Shown here: in pieces, positions 18,225 through 28,639 of the stretch
How positions within the stretch are numbered: position 1 is the stretch's first letter
Layout of the letters: each line of letters opens with the position of its first letter
Source of the DNA: an uncultured Oleispira sp.
GTDB lineage: Bacteria; Pseudomonadota; Gammaproteobacteria; Pseudomonadales; Oceanobacteraceae
Length of the DNA stretch: 64,000 nucleotides
Direction of reading: 5' to 3'
NCBI GenBank assembly: GCA_913019965.1
Contig: CAJVZR010000013.1
Location: 1-64,000 of the forward strand
Notes under the pieces: generated by a model
What the model saw: the letters and a program-made list of their open reading frames with translations, nothing else
Told to the model about the DNA's origin: nothing
Databases searched by the model: none
Made by a program: the position numbers and the translations under genes

Positions 18225-18692
18225 ATGAGAAAGACAATTAATAATATAATAAAAACGTTGAGGCTCTCAACGATAGCAATCTTGTATCTGGGTATATTCG
18301 CTTTCAATGCAAATGCCGCTGATCAAAAAATGGTCTTACAAGTCGATGCGAGTTTAGCCATCAATCAACAGGTTGAGTTTGGTTCTGCACCTTTTGTTCT
18401 TTTAGAAGGTGAACCCTCTACTTTGGCCGAAGAAGGTTTAGGTGGTTATAAAGTAGAATTACTGGCTGAAAGAAATCAAGATAAGAGCTATACCGTATTC
18501 AGCAAAATTTATAACTATACTAAATCAGGCTATACCTTATTAGGAGCGCCAAGTCTTAAATTAGAGTATCAAACTTTGGGGGTTATTAATTTTGAGTCAG
18601 AAACCGCTGGAGCTGTTGTCTTAGAGTTGGAGATTGTGAAAAGAGCGGCTATGACAGTGGATACCTCTGACTTTGGTAATAGCATCCGTTAA
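18225..18692 (+). CDS. Exported protein of unknown function
   Basis: A 155-residue protein with a signal peptide (basic MRKTINNIIKTLR, hydrophobic stretch, cleavage after NANA, about residue 32). The mature part of about 123 residues alternates short hydrophobic strands (KMVLQVDASL, GGYKVELLAERN, YTVFSKIYNYT, AVVLELEIVKR), suggesting a small beta-sandwich. There is no cysteine in the mature part and no recognised motif. It begins 49 bp after tilS on the same strand and may be read with it. Confidence 0.7.
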   Translation: MRKTINNIIKTLRLSTIAILYLGIFAFNANAADQKMVLQVDASLAINQQVEFGSAPFVLLEGEPSTLAEEGLGGYKVELLAERNQDKSYTVFSKIYNYTKSGYTLLGAPSLKLEYQTLGVINFESETAGAVVLELEIVKRAAMTVDTSDFGNSIR

Positions 18693-18879
18693 ATACGGCT
18701 TCATAATAGTCTTTATAATTGCTCATTTAAAAGTTTGCGTAGTGCAAAACTCACAAACGGTGTGCAACTCTTTCAAACCTCCTACATTGTCCCGTTCTGG
18801 TATATACAGGTAATAAATCTCGACTTTATTATTCTTGCACGTTTTCACACGTGTAGATAAAAATAATAAGGGAGTCATC

Positions 18880-21690
18880 ATGAGTACAGGATTCAGGTTC
18901 AAACTGACTACTTTGGTCAGTGCTTTAGGTGTTATTTCAATGAGCGTGGCAGTCAATGCTGAGCTGCACCATTCTTTAGATTATGCTAATTCAGCACAAG
19001 CAAAGGAAATCTCAATTTCCAGTAAGGCTCACGGGAATCAAACAGATAAAGTTTTTGTAGATGGGCTAGGGCGTGAGATCAGTCTGCGAGGCTTCAATGT
19101 TTCTGGTGAGGTTAAGCTTGCTGAAAATGGATTTCAACCATTTGCTAATATTGATGATGCTAAGGCCAGTTTTGACTTATTAGGTCAAAAAACAGGCAGC
19201 AACATGGTTCGTTATACCGTGGCTTGGGAAGGGATACATCCTCAACCCGGAGTTATTGATTACACTTATTTAGACAATGCCATTAGTTATATGCGCCAAG
19301 CGATTAACAATGGCATTTATGTTTTAGTTGATTACCATTCGGATTTATTCAGCCGTCATACTTTTAATATTGATTCTAAAGACACGGGAAATGGAGCACC
19401 TGAATGGGCTGTTCCTCCTGTTATTGGTAAAGATGACTGTAGCCTGCCGTGTGATTTAACCTGGTCGGCTCATAAACTGTCAGATTCTGCAGTACGTAAT
19501 GCCATGAAGTCATTCTGGTATGACCAATGGATTATGGATACTGATATCGCAGATACTGTAGAGCTTTATATTCCTGCGAATAATCGCTGCGCAGATATTC
19601 AAGGCGGTAACATGAATAACTCAACTACAGTATTGGGTTATAGCTGTAATAGCATGGCTAATCAGCAATGGAAATACAATAAATCAGGCACACTGCAATC
19701 TAAGAAAGATGAATCCAAATGCTTAGATGTCGCGGGTGCAAAAACAGGCAATAATACTGATATTCAAATATATACCTGCAATGGGACTAAAGCTCAAAAG
19801 TTTATTGTAGATAAAATTGGTCGCTTACACAGCGCGTTAGACTTTAATAAATGTGTTATCGATAACTCGGGTAATCTTGCGCTCTGGGATTGCAGTACGA
19901 CCAATAAAGGCCAGCAATTTGTACTGCGAAATACTGCAAGTGGGGAGAATGTTGGTGAAAGTTTAACGTATTCTCAAACTGCATTTGTTTGGCAAATAGG
20001 TAAAGTAGCCGAATACATGAAAGCGCAAATGACAGAATACGAGTTTGCTCATGTACTAGGCTTTGAGCCACTGAACGAGCCATATGATGGTGGTGTTGGT
20101 GCAATGAGTTATAAAGAATTCGATAACCAGCTAATTTGGCCTTTTTACGAGCGTGTACGTGCTGAACTGGATGCTAAAGGGATTAGTGAAAAGCCTGTGT
20201 ACGCAGAGCCAATGGTTTTCTGGAGTTCAATTGCCGGTATCACAGCGCCAGCAACAGGGGGGCATTATTTAGATTATCAGCCAGGTGACGGCTTTGTATT
20301 CACCCCCCATTTTTATGACCAAGGCCGTATGGGAGTGAATGATTTATCGGTTGCCCGCAATGGTGCCCATTTCCCTAATTTAGATCAGATACGCGATGAG
20401 GCCCGTTATTTGAATCTTGCGACTTTCTTATCTGAGTTTGGTATGTGGTTAGATGGTTATGGCCAAACTGATACTGAGCGTGTTGTGAACGGTACCTATC
20501 AAGGAATGGAATCTTCAGATCGTGGGCATGGTAAAAACCGTTTTGTCGACTTCTATACGCCTCTAATCAGTGGTGCTCAGTGGCAGTGGGACTATTACTA
20601 CGATAATCATCATGAATATCAAAATGGTAATGCTAGCAAGCTAAAAACCACAGAAGATGCTTGGAATGGTGAGAATTTTTCTGTGATTAACAATTACGGA
20701 CAAGGTTATAACGTGAAAGCGAATCTGGTGGAGCGTTCATATCCAAGAGCGGTTCAAGGTGAGGTAATGCATTTTGCTTATGAAGGTCTGGTACCTGATG
20801 AAAATAATTCAGTAATGGCTTATCGTTCAATCCGAACGAGTCTCGCTAACAACTTCATTGATAAAGAATTTTTCCGCAATACCAAGTTTTCTTTCTTAGC
20901 TTGGAAGGGGCGTAATAGTGATGCGCCGACAGAAGTTTATGTCCCTAGGCATATGAACCCTAATGGGCTGACAGTGATTACTGAGAAAGGCGTTTTCAAT
21001 AATCTTCAGGTTACTTCAAATACAGTAAATGCTCATAACGAAGTACTGGTGCAAGCAGATCCTAATAAAAAGGCTGGTGCAGGTCACATAGTGACAGTCT
21101 GGGATGATGTTGATAGTAATGAAAATGCTAACAGCTTCCATTTCACTTTGATCATTGATGGCAATGCCGGTATATCTGCCGTTTCATTAGAGCAATTACG
21201 TTTGTCTCTTATCGAAACTGTGAATGCTCAACGCAGCCCAGTTTATTTAACGACAGACATGACTCATGGTGGTTACCCTGCGGATAAAGGTGCTGGTAAT
21301 GGCTGGATTAGCTTAGTTAATCAGCGCAGTGGAAAATGTTTAGATGTTGCGGGTGGCCGCACTTTCAATGGCACCAATGTTCAAAGCTATCAATGCAATG
21401 GTTCTAATGCTCAGAAGTGGATATATGAACCTTCTACTGGCTTTTTACGCAGCGGCGTGAATTCAAATAAATGCCTCGATAATGGTGGCCAAAACCGAAA
21501 TGACGGCAAACTTGTGATTTGGGGCTGTCAAAACTCTAATAACATGCGTTGGGATTTTGTCGGTAATACTATTGTTCCTCGAGTAAATCATGCTTATGCA
21601 ATTGACGCTTATGGAATAGATAATAGTACTAATGTTGGTATCTGGTTGAAGCATGGTGCTAGCCAACAACAATGGGTTAAGAAATATTAA
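18880..21690 (+). CDS. Secreted GH5 glycosidase (endoglycoceramidase-like) with two ricin-type lectin domains
   Basis: 936 residues from ATG 18880, which sits behind AAGGGAG (18869-18875). A signal peptide ends at VNA-E (about residue 27). The GH5 barrel begins near residue 55 (VFVDGLGREISLRGFNVSG). The acid/base is E400 (PLNEPYDG) and the nucleophile E519 (FLSEFGMW). A ricin B-type beta-trefoil (CADIQGG, NQQWKY, CLDVAGAKTG, AQKFI) interrupts the barrel at about residues 226-352, and a second one closes the protein (about 805-936, CLDVAGGRTFNGTN, AQKWIY). A beta-sandwich (YPRAVQGEVMHFAYEG) follows the barrel, as in endoglycoceramidases. Sphingolipid or other glycoside release is inferred. Confidence 0.85.
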   Translation: MSTGFRFKLTTLVSALGVISMSVAVNAELHHSLDYANSAQAKEISISSKAHGNQTDKVFVDGLGREISLRGFNVSGEVKLAENGFQPFANIDDAKASFDLLGQKTGSNMVRYTVAWEGIHPQPGVIDYTYLDNAISYMRQAINNGIYVLVDYHSDLFSRHTFNIDSKDTGNGAPEWAVPPVIGKDDCSLPCDLTWSAHKLSDSAVRNAMKSFWYDQWIMDTDIADTVELYIPANNRCADIQGGNMNNSTTVLGYSCNSMANQQWKYNKSGTLQSKKDESKCLDVAGAKTGNNTDIQIYTCNGTKAQKFIVDKIGRLHSALDFNKCVIDNSGNLALWDCSTTNKGQQFVLRNTASGENVGESLTYSQTAFVWQIGKVAEYMKAQMTEYEFAHVLGFEPLNEPYDGGVGAMSYKEFDNQLIWPFYERVRAELDAKGISEKPVYAEPMVFWSSIAGITAPATGGHYLDYQPGDGFVFTPHFYDQGRMGVNDLSVARNGAHFPNLDQIRDEARYLNLATFLSEFGMWLDGYGQTDTERVVNGTYQGMESSDRGHGKNRFVDFYTPLISGAQWQWDYYYDNHHEYQNGNASKLKTTEDAWNGENFSVINNYGQGYNVKANLVERSYPRAVQGEVMHFAYEGLVPDENNSVMAYRSIRTSLANNFIDKEFFRNTKFSFLAWKGRNSDAPTEVYVPRHMNPNGLTVITEKGVFNNLQVTSNTVNAHNEVLVQADPNKKAGAGHIVTVWDDVDSNENANSFHFTLIIDGNAGISAVSLEQLRLSLIETVNAQRSPVYLTTDMTHGGYPADKGAGNGWISLVNQRSGKCLDVAGGRTFNGTNVQSYQCNGSNAQKWIYEPSTGFLRSGVNSNKCLDNGGQNRNDGKLVIWGCQNSNNMRWDFVGNTIVPRVNHAYAIDAYGIDNSTNVGIWLKHGASQQQWVKKY

Positions 21691-21722
21691 TCGATAATAA
21701 TATCTTCTTATTTAAGTTTACT

Positions 21723-21770
21723 AAGAAAGCCATCTACTTAGACACCTAAGTAAATGGCTTTCTTATTTTT
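21723..21770 (+). terminator. Strong rho-independent terminator
   Basis: AAGAAAGCCAT at 21723-21733 pairs with ATGGCTTTCTT at 21754-21764, extended inward by ACTTAG/CTAAGT, and is followed by ATTTTT. Confidence 0.88.
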
Positions 21771-21945
21771 GGCTTGAAAATGTACTTTTTAAGTCGAATT
21801 CATGACGCGAATGTAAAATGTTGTGAGTTACTTCCTTTTATTTTTACGAATTGTTGCATGCAATTTAATAAAACTGGATAATCCTTAGCCAAATTTGGCG
21901 TAATATGTCTCTTTTTCTGCAATTTCATTGAATTTTTACTGATTC

Positions 21946-21978
21946 TGTAAAATTTTCACCTTGATTGTAAAATTATCA
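21946..21978 (+). promoter_or_regulatory. Direct-repeat boxes before the TSP3/OmpA operon
   Basis: TGTAAAATTTTCA at 21946-21958 and TGTAAAATTATCA at 21966-21978 match at 12 of 13 bases, with starts exactly 20 bp (two helical turns) apart. They end 22 bp before the -10-like TAAAAT at 22001. Two same-face direct repeats next to a weak -35 are the usual layout for an OmpR-family activator, and the operon encodes one. Confidence 0.5.
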
Positions 21979-22053
21979 ATGTTACACAAAATGACACTGC
22001 TAAAATCTCGTTTTACCACGGCTGTAATATGATTTTCTGAAGGGAATACAGAC

Positions 22054-25000
22054 ATGATCAAATATTCACACATTTTTAAGCTTCTTTTAGGTGGAGCTGC
22101 TTCAATACTTGCAGCATTCTCTTATGCAGTCGTTATTGATAATGATAAAACTAAAACCCAGGGTGGTTTTTTTAGTATTGACGTAACTTCAGGTGGCGAA
22201 ACTGAAACGGTATTAATTACTGACCCTGGTGCTTCTCATCCTGGAGAAGATATTGCCTATGGCTATGAGGCTTATATTATTGTTGCAGGTTCATCTTCTC
22301 GTTTATCTGGAAGCACTCCAGTATCTATAGGTGATGATAAGCTTTCAAGCAATGGCACATTTACGGGAAGTAGTGGCAACACAATTTCTTGGACAGTAGA
22401 AAGCTCTATTGCAAATGATGCTTTACAAATGCGCAATGTCTATACCTTTACAGCAAATAGCGGCGCGTTAGGTGACCTTCAGTTTATTCAGTACTTAGAT
22501 GAAGATGTTTTAGGATATAGAGATGATTTCTTCTTCACTCGTGGTACTACTGCTAATAATGATATTGAGCTCTATACAATAGATAATGATAATGCTGTTG
22601 CCTTGGGGATCAGTCATAGTGGAGCACAGCATTCAGAGCAAGGACTTGTGAATGCTATTTTTAATGGTTGGGGAGCGTGTACCTTTAGCAAACGCGCTCA
22701 ATTAACTTCTGGTAGTTATGTTTATGCACCTGAAGGTCTAATCTGTAGCGATTTAGTTAATAGTAATGCCACTCACCCAGATGCGGGCGCAGTTAAAGGC
22801 GCTGCTGACATTGTATCGGCAATTGCTTGGACTGCAGTGTCAAGCCAGCAGCAAGCTGTTATCTCCACAACTTTGGGTGGCGTACCTGATGTCGGAATTG
22901 CTGTTGCAGTTAATGATTACGGTAATATTACCGAGAATAATTCTGATATTAATTCCTTTGAAATAGATGTTCTATTAAATGATGTTGCTTTGGATGTCCC
23001 AGTCACAGCAAGCACATTTTCAACGCCTTCAAACGGAACCATTACTACTTCTGGCTCTGTCGTTCGTTATACCCCTAATGCAGGTTTTTTTGGTAATGAT
23101 ATTTTTACTTATCAAATAGTCGATAAATCAGGTGATACCGATACAGCAAGTGTTGTTATTAAAGTTCTAGAAGATTCTGATGATGATAATGTCAGCAACG
23201 ATGATGAAGCCGCTAATGGTACGGACCCGAATAATCCAGACACTGATGGCGATGGCAAAAATGATGGTGTAGAAGGTACTACTGATAGTGATAATGATGG
23301 AATCATAGATGCCTTAGAGCCATCAGATCAAGATTCTGATGGAGATGGTGTATCTGATGAAAATGATGGATCAAATAATGATCCATCAAATGATAGTGAT
23401 GGTGATGGTCTTAGTAATTCCGTTGAACAAACTAGGGGTACAAACCCATTATTAAAAGATACTGACGGTGATGAAAAAGACGATAATGCGGAAGGTGCTT
23501 CGAATAGTGATGGCGATGGTTTAATTGATGCGTTGGAGTCCTCGTTGGTTGATACCGACAATGATGGGGTTAATAATGAGTTAGATGCTGAAAATACTAA
23601 TCCAAATAATGATAGTGATAATGATGGTATTGGTAATGCGTATGAAGTTGCCTCTGGTACTGACCCCTTAGATAATAGTAGTACACCATTAGATACTGAT
23701 GGAGATAGAGTTCCAGATGTAATCGATCTCGATGATGATAATGATGGTAGGACTGATGAAGAAGAGAATACAGCGGTACCTCCAACAAGTATAATAGACG
23801 CTTGTGATCCTGATAAGCGGAATGATGAATGTGACTTTGATAATGATGGTATTAAAAACTTAATCGATACAGATGATGATAATGATAATGTACCTGATAT
23901 ATCGGATCCAGATTCAGCCCAGTTCTGCATTCCAAATAACTTGCCAGCGATATGTGCCGATTATAATGAACAAATTGCAATATCAGAATTAGTAGAAGAC
24001 TTAAACGGTAATACCAACGGTACGTTGATCACTGCAGCGCAGTTAGATGACATCCGTGGTATTACGAATGTAAATGCAGCGAATATCGCAGATTACAATG
24101 CCGCGTTTATAGCGATGCCATCTCCGTTTGCAGATATCAACAACCCAAGCGTTGCTGAAATCAATGCAGTAATCGCAGCGGTGAATGCCGAGGTGGTTGC
24201 TGAAACTGCACTTCAGAAAATCCAAAACTACGCGACAGCAGGTGGAACGACGACAGCGCCGGTTGTTCAAGATTTTACTGATGCCGTCGTTAATAATGCG
24301 GCAGCGAATTTAGTGAAAATCAATCAAGTAATTGCGTCGAAAAATGCCGCTGATGTTGATACACGAAAAGATGTTCAAGACATCGTAGATGCTGTGAATA
24401 AGTTAGAGGGTTACCTTGCAGATGATGGAGTACCTAAAACATCACCTAAGCCAACGGTTAAAGACTTAAGCAATGCTGGCCTGAAAAACGTGACTGCTGC
24501 TAACTTGGATGATGTTTTAACTAAGCTGGATGATCCTGCAACGGATACCACAAGCCTCGCGAAAATGCAGGAGGCAGTTGAAAGTGTGAACGCAGCGATT
24601 GCTAAAGCAGCTGCATTGCAAAAGATTCAAGACTACGCAGAATCAGATGCGGACGGTTCTAAAGCAGCACCAGTTGCTCAAGACTTCGTTGAAGCGGGTG
24701 TTAATAATGCTGCCACGAACCTGAATAAAGTGAATCAAGCGATTGCATTAAAAGATGCGGATGGAGTGGATGAAACCCAGGAGGTTCAAGCCATCGTTGA
24801 TGCTATTAATGGTGGTGGTTTAGATGCCGATGGTGATGGGCTTCCAAATATAGTCGATACTGATGACGATAATGATGGAATCCCTGATACATCTGAAACC
24901 AGTGCTGACGCACTCAATGCTTGTGTTCCAAATAATCGTCACCCTAAATGTGATTTTGATAAAGATGGCATTAAGAATGATTCTGATAGTGATGATGATG

Positions 25001-27855
25001 GTGATGGTGTTGTAGATGCAAATGAGCCTGGAGAAGAATCAAATCCAAATAATGATTCTGATGATGACGGCATTAGTAATGTTCATGAACAGCAAGCGGG
25101 TACGAATCCGGAAGATGGTGATGATACTCCTCTGGATACCGATGGCGATAAAATCCCTGACGTGGTCGATAATGATGATGACAATGACGGCTTGCTGGAT
25201 TCTGATGAAACGAATGAGGGGCGCATAAATCCAGATCAAGATAATGACGGTATCTGTGATGGTAACCTTGCGGTTGCGGACGTATGTTCTTCAGGCCCAG
25301 ATGCTAATCCTACGAATCCAGATTCTGATGGTAATGGTATTTGTGATGGCATAATGGCAATGTCTGCAAAAGGCGACTTTAAAGGTTGTATGCCTAATGT
25401 AAATACTGATCCGGCAGTAGATACTGATGGTGATGGAATCAAGGATGAAGCAGAGCTTTCTGGTGATACTGATGATGATGGTATTCCTGATTATCTAGAC
25501 CCTACTTCAGATGGCCCTGGTTATGGTGACAGTGATAACGATGGTATTGATGATAAAGAAGAGTGTGGACCTCAGCTTCCTTGCCGTGATTCAGATAGTG
25601 ATGGTATTTATGATTATCGTGATACTGATTCAGATAATGATGGTATTTCTGATGATGAAGAAGCGGATGGTGTTTTAGGAAATGGCGACGATGGCACTAA
25701 TCCAGCAAAAGATACCGATGACGATGGTATTCCTGATTATCGTGATGAAGATTCAGATAATGATGGTAGCTTGGATAAAGATGAAGCTAATAAAGATTCA
25801 GATGACGATGGCATTCCTGATGTGATCGATCATGATGATGGCGCTGGTGAAACGGATACGGAATTAGGTGGCGGTGATAGCGATAACGATGGTTTGACGG
25901 ATGCCGAAGAATGTCCTAACTATCCCACTAATTGTCCAGATACTGATAATGATGGTAAGCCAGACTATTTGGATAATAACAATGACTCTGATGCTGATGG
26001 AATTTCTGATAATGATGAAGACCCAAACACTGATGGCGATAATGATCCAACGACGAATCCTCGCGATACTGATGGTGATGGTACACCAGATTATTTAGAT
26101 GACGACGCGGATAACGACGGTAAAAAGGATCAAGACGAGCGCGATGAACCTTATGATGCCAATAACCCACGCGATACTGATAATGATGGCATTCCAGATG
26201 TAGTGGATGAGGATGATGGCACTGCAGGCTCTGACAATGAAGGTTCGGGTGCTGGCGATTCCGATAATGATGGTATTGAGGATGATATCGAGTGTGGTAC
26301 TGCGCCTTGTCGAGACTCTGATGGTGACGGCTTGCCGGATTATGCTGATACCGATTCTGATAACGATGGCATTAGCGACGCAGTTGAAGTTGGTGATAAC
26401 GCTAATCAACCGCAAGATACTGATGGTGATGGTATTCCAGATATTGTTGACCAAGTTAATGGTCGCGAAGGTGAAAATGGTGGAGATAGTGATGGCGATG
26501 GCATAGCCGACAGTGTTGAGTGTAATAGCTGGCCAAACTGCGTGGATACTGATCGTGATGGTATTGCGGACTATTTAGATGGTGATTCATCTCCTGCAGG
26601 CACTAACCCTGATCCTGCTCCTGAAGCGAATTTAGGAACGATTAAAACCGGCGTGCATGGAGCAGGTAGTATGTCCTTTGTATGGATATCTATGCTGTCC
26701 CTACTCGTTGTAATGGCGCGTCGTCGCTCAGCGGTGATCGTTGCATTGCCGCTTATATTTTCTTCCCTAGCAGCGAATGCTGCTTGGTGGGATGAGATGG
26801 ATCTCTATGCGGGTGCCGGATATGGCCAAAGTTATTTAAGTCCTGGAGTAGGTGGTACTCAATATTCAATTGATGATCATACCCAGGATGCTTGGAAACT
26901 AAGTGCAGGTTGGGATTGGAATGATCACATTTCAATCGAAGGTTATTATGCCAACTTGGGGAGCGTGTCATTAAACCCAGGTGGTGAGATGGGTTATCGC
27001 ATGTTGGGTGGCGATGCTATGTTGCATTATTGGGCCCGTGGCGGAGAGCGTGTAAGGGGCAGTATTGCGCTGTATGCTAAAGCCGGTTTAAACCACATGA
27101 CCAATAATGGCGAAGGTGTTTCTTATGAATCTAAAAATAAAGGGCAATTATTCGGTGCGATCGGTGCGGAATTGTATTTACCACAAAAGTTTAGTGTTCG
27201 TTTGGAAATAGATTCTTATGATACCGATGCGTCGTTATTTTCGTTGAACGTTATTAAACGTTTTGGTTTTAAGTCTCGTACGCCTAGTTTACCACCGCTT
27301 CCTATTGTGGATAAGAAAGCTCAGCAAGAAGAACAGTTTGCCGCTATGGTGGAAGAGTTGCCGGCTACTGCTGCTGGCCCCAAAGTGGTTCAGCTTATTC
27401 CTGTGGTATTGGATACCGACTTAGATGGTTTATTGGATGACGAAGATCAATGTCCATATACACCGAAAAATGTATCGGTTAATGAACTAGGCTGTGCCAC
27501 TTATCACGGTAAGGTAGGTGACTTAATTGCCAATGTGAGATTTGAAATCAACTCCTCATTGTTAACAGAGCCAAGTAAAATTGCATTAAATGAGATAGTC
27601 GATATGCTAGCGACGTATCAAGCGGTTAAGATTGAAGTGCAAGCGCACAGTGATAATACCGGTAGCGCAGGTTATAACAGAACGCTTTCGCAAAAACGTG
27701 CAGAGTCGGTTGTAAGTTATTTAGAGCAGAAAAAAATTGCTGCGGATCGTCTTGTTGCAAAAGGGTATGGTGAGGATAATCCTATTGCTGATAATGAAAC
27801 TCATACAGGGCGTGCCAAGAACCGTCGTGTAGAGTTTATTTTGAAAGCTCGATAG
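22054..27855 (+). CDS. Giant thrombospondin-type-3 repeat protein fused to an OmpA-type porin
   Basis: 1933 residues behind an AAGGGAA site. Signal peptide 1-25 (ends SYA). Order: a beta-rich N-terminal domain (about 26-280), a cadherin/Ig-like domain (about 285-371, [16 protein letters not shown]), TSP3 calcium repeats (about 372-626), a helical region of related units of about 75 residues (about 629-922, LQKIQxYA, NLxKVNQAIA), a second long TSP3 run (about 922-1516, many DTDxDGIPD), then [23 protein letters not shown] (about 1536-1557). This last part looks like a GlyGly-CTERM tail. Directly after come a signal-peptide-like segment ending AANA, an eight-strand OmpA-type barrel (about 1577-1746), a further calcium loop and an OmpA peptidoglycan-binding domain (about 1822-1933; [25 protein letters not shown]). 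Confidence 0.85.
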   Translation: MIKYSHIFKLLLGGAASILAAFSYAVVIDNDKTKTQGGFFSIDVTSGGETETVLITDPGASHPGEDIAYGYEAYIIVAGSSSRLSGSTPVSIGDDKLSSNGTFTGSSGNTISWTVESSIANDALQMRNVYTFTANSGALGDLQFIQYLDEDVLGYRDDFFFTRGTTANNDIELYTIDNDNAVALGISHSGAQHSEQGLVNAIFNGWGACTFSKRAQLTSGSYVYAPEGLICSDLVNSNATHPDAGAVKGAADIVSAIAWTAVSSQQQAVISTTLGGVPDVGIAVAVNDYGNITENNSDINSFEIDVLLNDVALDVPVTASTFSTPSNGTITTSGSVVRYTPNAGFFGNDIFTYQIVDKSGDTDTASVVIKVLEDSDDDNVSNDDEAANGTDPNNPDTDGDGKNDGVEGTTDSDNDGIIDALEPSDQDSDGDGVSDENDGSNNDPSNDSDGDGLSNSVEQTRGTNPLLKDTDGDEKDDNAEGASNSDGDGLIDALESSLVDTDNDGVNNELDAENTNPNNDSDNDGIGNAYEVASGTDPLDNSSTPLDTDGDRVPDVIDLDDDNDGRTDEEENTAVPPTSIIDACDPDKRNDECDFDNDGIKNLIDTDDDNDNVPDISDPDSAQFCIPNNLPAICADYNEQIAISELVEDLNGNTNGTLITAAQLDDIRGITNVNAANIADYNAAFIAMPSPFADINNPSVAEINAVIAAVNAEVVAETALQKIQNYATAGGTTTAPVVQDFTDAVVNNAAANLVKINQVIASKNAADVDTRKDVQDIVDAVNKLEGYLADDGVPKTSPKPTVKDLSNAGLKNVTAANLDDVLTKLDDPATDTTSLAKMQEAVESVNAAIAKAAALQKIQDYAESDADGSKAAPVAQDFVEAGVNNAATNLNKVNQAIALKDADGVDETQEVQAIVDAINGGGLDADGDGLPNIVDTDDDNDGIPDTSETSADALNACVPNNRHPKCDFDKDGIKNDSDSDDDGDGVVDANEPGEESNPNNDSDDDGISNVHEQQAGTNPEDGDDTPLDTDGDKIPDVVDNDDDNDGLLDSDETNEGRINPDQDNDGICDGNLAVADVCSSGPDANPTNPDSDGNGICDGIMAMSAKGDFKGCMPNVNTDPAVDTDGDGIKDEAELSGDTDDDGIPDYLDPTSDGPGYGDSDNDGIDDKEECGPQLPCRDSDSDGIYDYRDTDSDNDGISDDEEADGVLGNGDDGTNPAKDTDDDGIPDYRDEDSDNDGSLDKDEANKDSDDDGIPDVIDHDDGAGETDTELGGGDSDNDGLTDAEECPNYPTNCPDTDNDGKPDYLDNNNDSDADGISDNDEDPNTDGDNDPTTNPRDTDGDGTPDYLDDDADNDGKKDQDERDEPYDANNPRDTDNDGIPDVVDEDDGTAGSDNEGSGAGDSDNDGIEDDIECGTAPCRDSDGDGLPDYADTDSDNDGISDAVEVGDNANQPQDTDGDGIPDIVDQVNGREGENGGDSDGDGIADSVECNSWPNCVDTDRDGIADYLDGDSSPAGTNPDPAPEANLGTIKTGVHGAGSMSFVWISMLSLLVVMARRRSAVIVALPLIFSSLAANAAWWDEMDLYAGAGYGQSYLSPGVGGTQYSIDDHTQDAWKLSAGWDWNDHISIEGYYANLGSVSLNPGGEMGYRMLGGDAMLHYWARGGERVRGSIALYAKAGLNHMTNNGEGVSYESKNKGQLFGAIGAELYLPQKFSVRLEIDSYDTDASLFSLNVIKRFGFKSRTPSLPPLPIVDKKAQQEEQFAAMVEELPATAAGPKVVQLIPVVLDTDLDGLLDDEDQCPYTPKNVSVNELGCATYHGKVGDLIANVRFEINSSLLTEPSKIALNEIVDMLATYQAVKIEVQAHSDNTGSAGYNRTLSQKRAESVVSYLEQKKIAADRLVAKGYGEDNPIADNETHTGRAKNRRVEFILKAR
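26713..27855 (+). other. Possible internal start giving a free OmpA-type protein
   Basis: Codon 1554 of the giant gene is an ATG that begins [18 protein letters not shown] and ends in LAANA, a complete signal peptide with cleavage before AWWDEM. From here to the stop is a normal-length (380-residue) OmpA-family protein. No good ribosome site precedes it, so independent translation is uncertain; a signal-peptidase cut inside the long protein would give a similar mature product. Confidence 0.4.
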
Positions 27856-27915
27856 ATATTACTTAAACAGCTGGTTAATGCAGCATATAGAAATTAATGT
27901 AAAAAGGAACTTAGC

Positions 27916-28614
27916 TTGAAAGGTCAAAACATTCGTATCGCTTATCTAGAAGATGATTTAGAACAAGCGAAAATGGTTATTACCTGGTTTGAAGAGTTTG
28001 GATATCATTTCGAACACTTCACTCAAGCTCAAGTTTTGCTAAATCGCTTAAAGGACCAAGACTTTGATGTTGCTCTGCTGGATTGGGAGTTACCTGAAAT
28101 GTCGGGCCTTGAGGCGATTAAGTTAATCCGCAGTAAATATCATCAAAATCTCCCTATTCTATTTTGTTCTATGCGCGATACCGAAGCGGATGTGGTTCAG
28201 GCGCTTGAATTAGGTGCTGATGACTATATGCGTAAGCCCCTGTTGCGTATTGAGCTGAAGGCCCGCTTGCAAGCTTTATTAAGGCGCTCTCAAGGTGCTC
28301 AACCTGATAATATGATTGAGCACGGTCCCTATCGTTTCGATTTGCAGAACAAATTAGCGTTCGTTGGTGGACAGCAGGTTGAGATGACAGATAAAGATTT
28401 TGAAGTTGCGAGCTGTTTGTTTGATAATATTGGTCGCATTTTATCGCGTAGCTTTTTATTGGAAACGGTTTGGGGAATATCTTCTGATCTTCATACCCGT
28501 ACGGTTGATGTGCATGTGAGCCGAGTTCGTAAGGCATTAGGCATTACGCCAGAAAGCGGTTTTCGAGTAAAAACTATTTATCAGCACGGCTATCGACTAG
28601 AAAAGGTTGAATAG
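27916..28614 (+). CDS. OmpR-family response regulator
   Basis: 232 residues. A TTG start at 27916 follows AAGGA by seven bases; the first internal ATG would remove the acidic pocket. Receiver domain 1-120: EDD pocket (residues 12-14), phosphoacceptor D56 (LLDWELPEMSG), conserved Ser/Thr region LFCSMRD, and Lys in YMRKPLL. The C-terminal winged helix (about 130-230) has the typical RTVDVHVSRVRKALG recognition helix and the GYRLEK end. It lies 60 bp after the TSP3/OmpA gene and two genes before a histidine kinase, its likely partner. The 20-bp-spaced direct repeats upstream of the operon are candidate targets. Confidence 0.92.
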   Translation: MKGQNIRIAYLEDDLEQAKMVITWFEEFGYHFEHFTQAQVLLNRLKDQDFDVALLDWELPEMSGLEAIKLIRSKYHQNLPILFCSMRDTEADVVQALELGADDYMRKPLLRIELKARLQALLRRSQGAQPDNMIEHGPYRFDLQNKLAFVGGQQVEMTDKDFEVASCLFDNIGRILSRSFLLETVWGISSDLHTRTVDVHVSRVRKALGITPESGFRVKTIYQHGYRLEKVE

Positions 28615-28639
28615 TTAGCCTTAAGGAACACTAAAGAGA

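Larger units (their letters stand above)
21691..22053 (+). other. 363-bp intergenic region: terminator then activator-type promoter
   Basis: The first 80 bases hold the terminator of the glycosidase gene. The remainder is AT-rich and contains two direct repeats 20 bp apart, a -10-like TAAAAT at 22001-22006 with no good -35 element, and the AAGGGAA ribosome site of the next gene. No small ORF with a ribosome site was seen. Confidence 0.6.

Noticed and set aside
23112-26454. Several long open frames on the minus strand and other frames
   Set aside because: They mirror the GAT/AAT-rich calcium-repeat codons of the large gene; their products are low-complexity Ser/Ile/His strings without ribosome sites.
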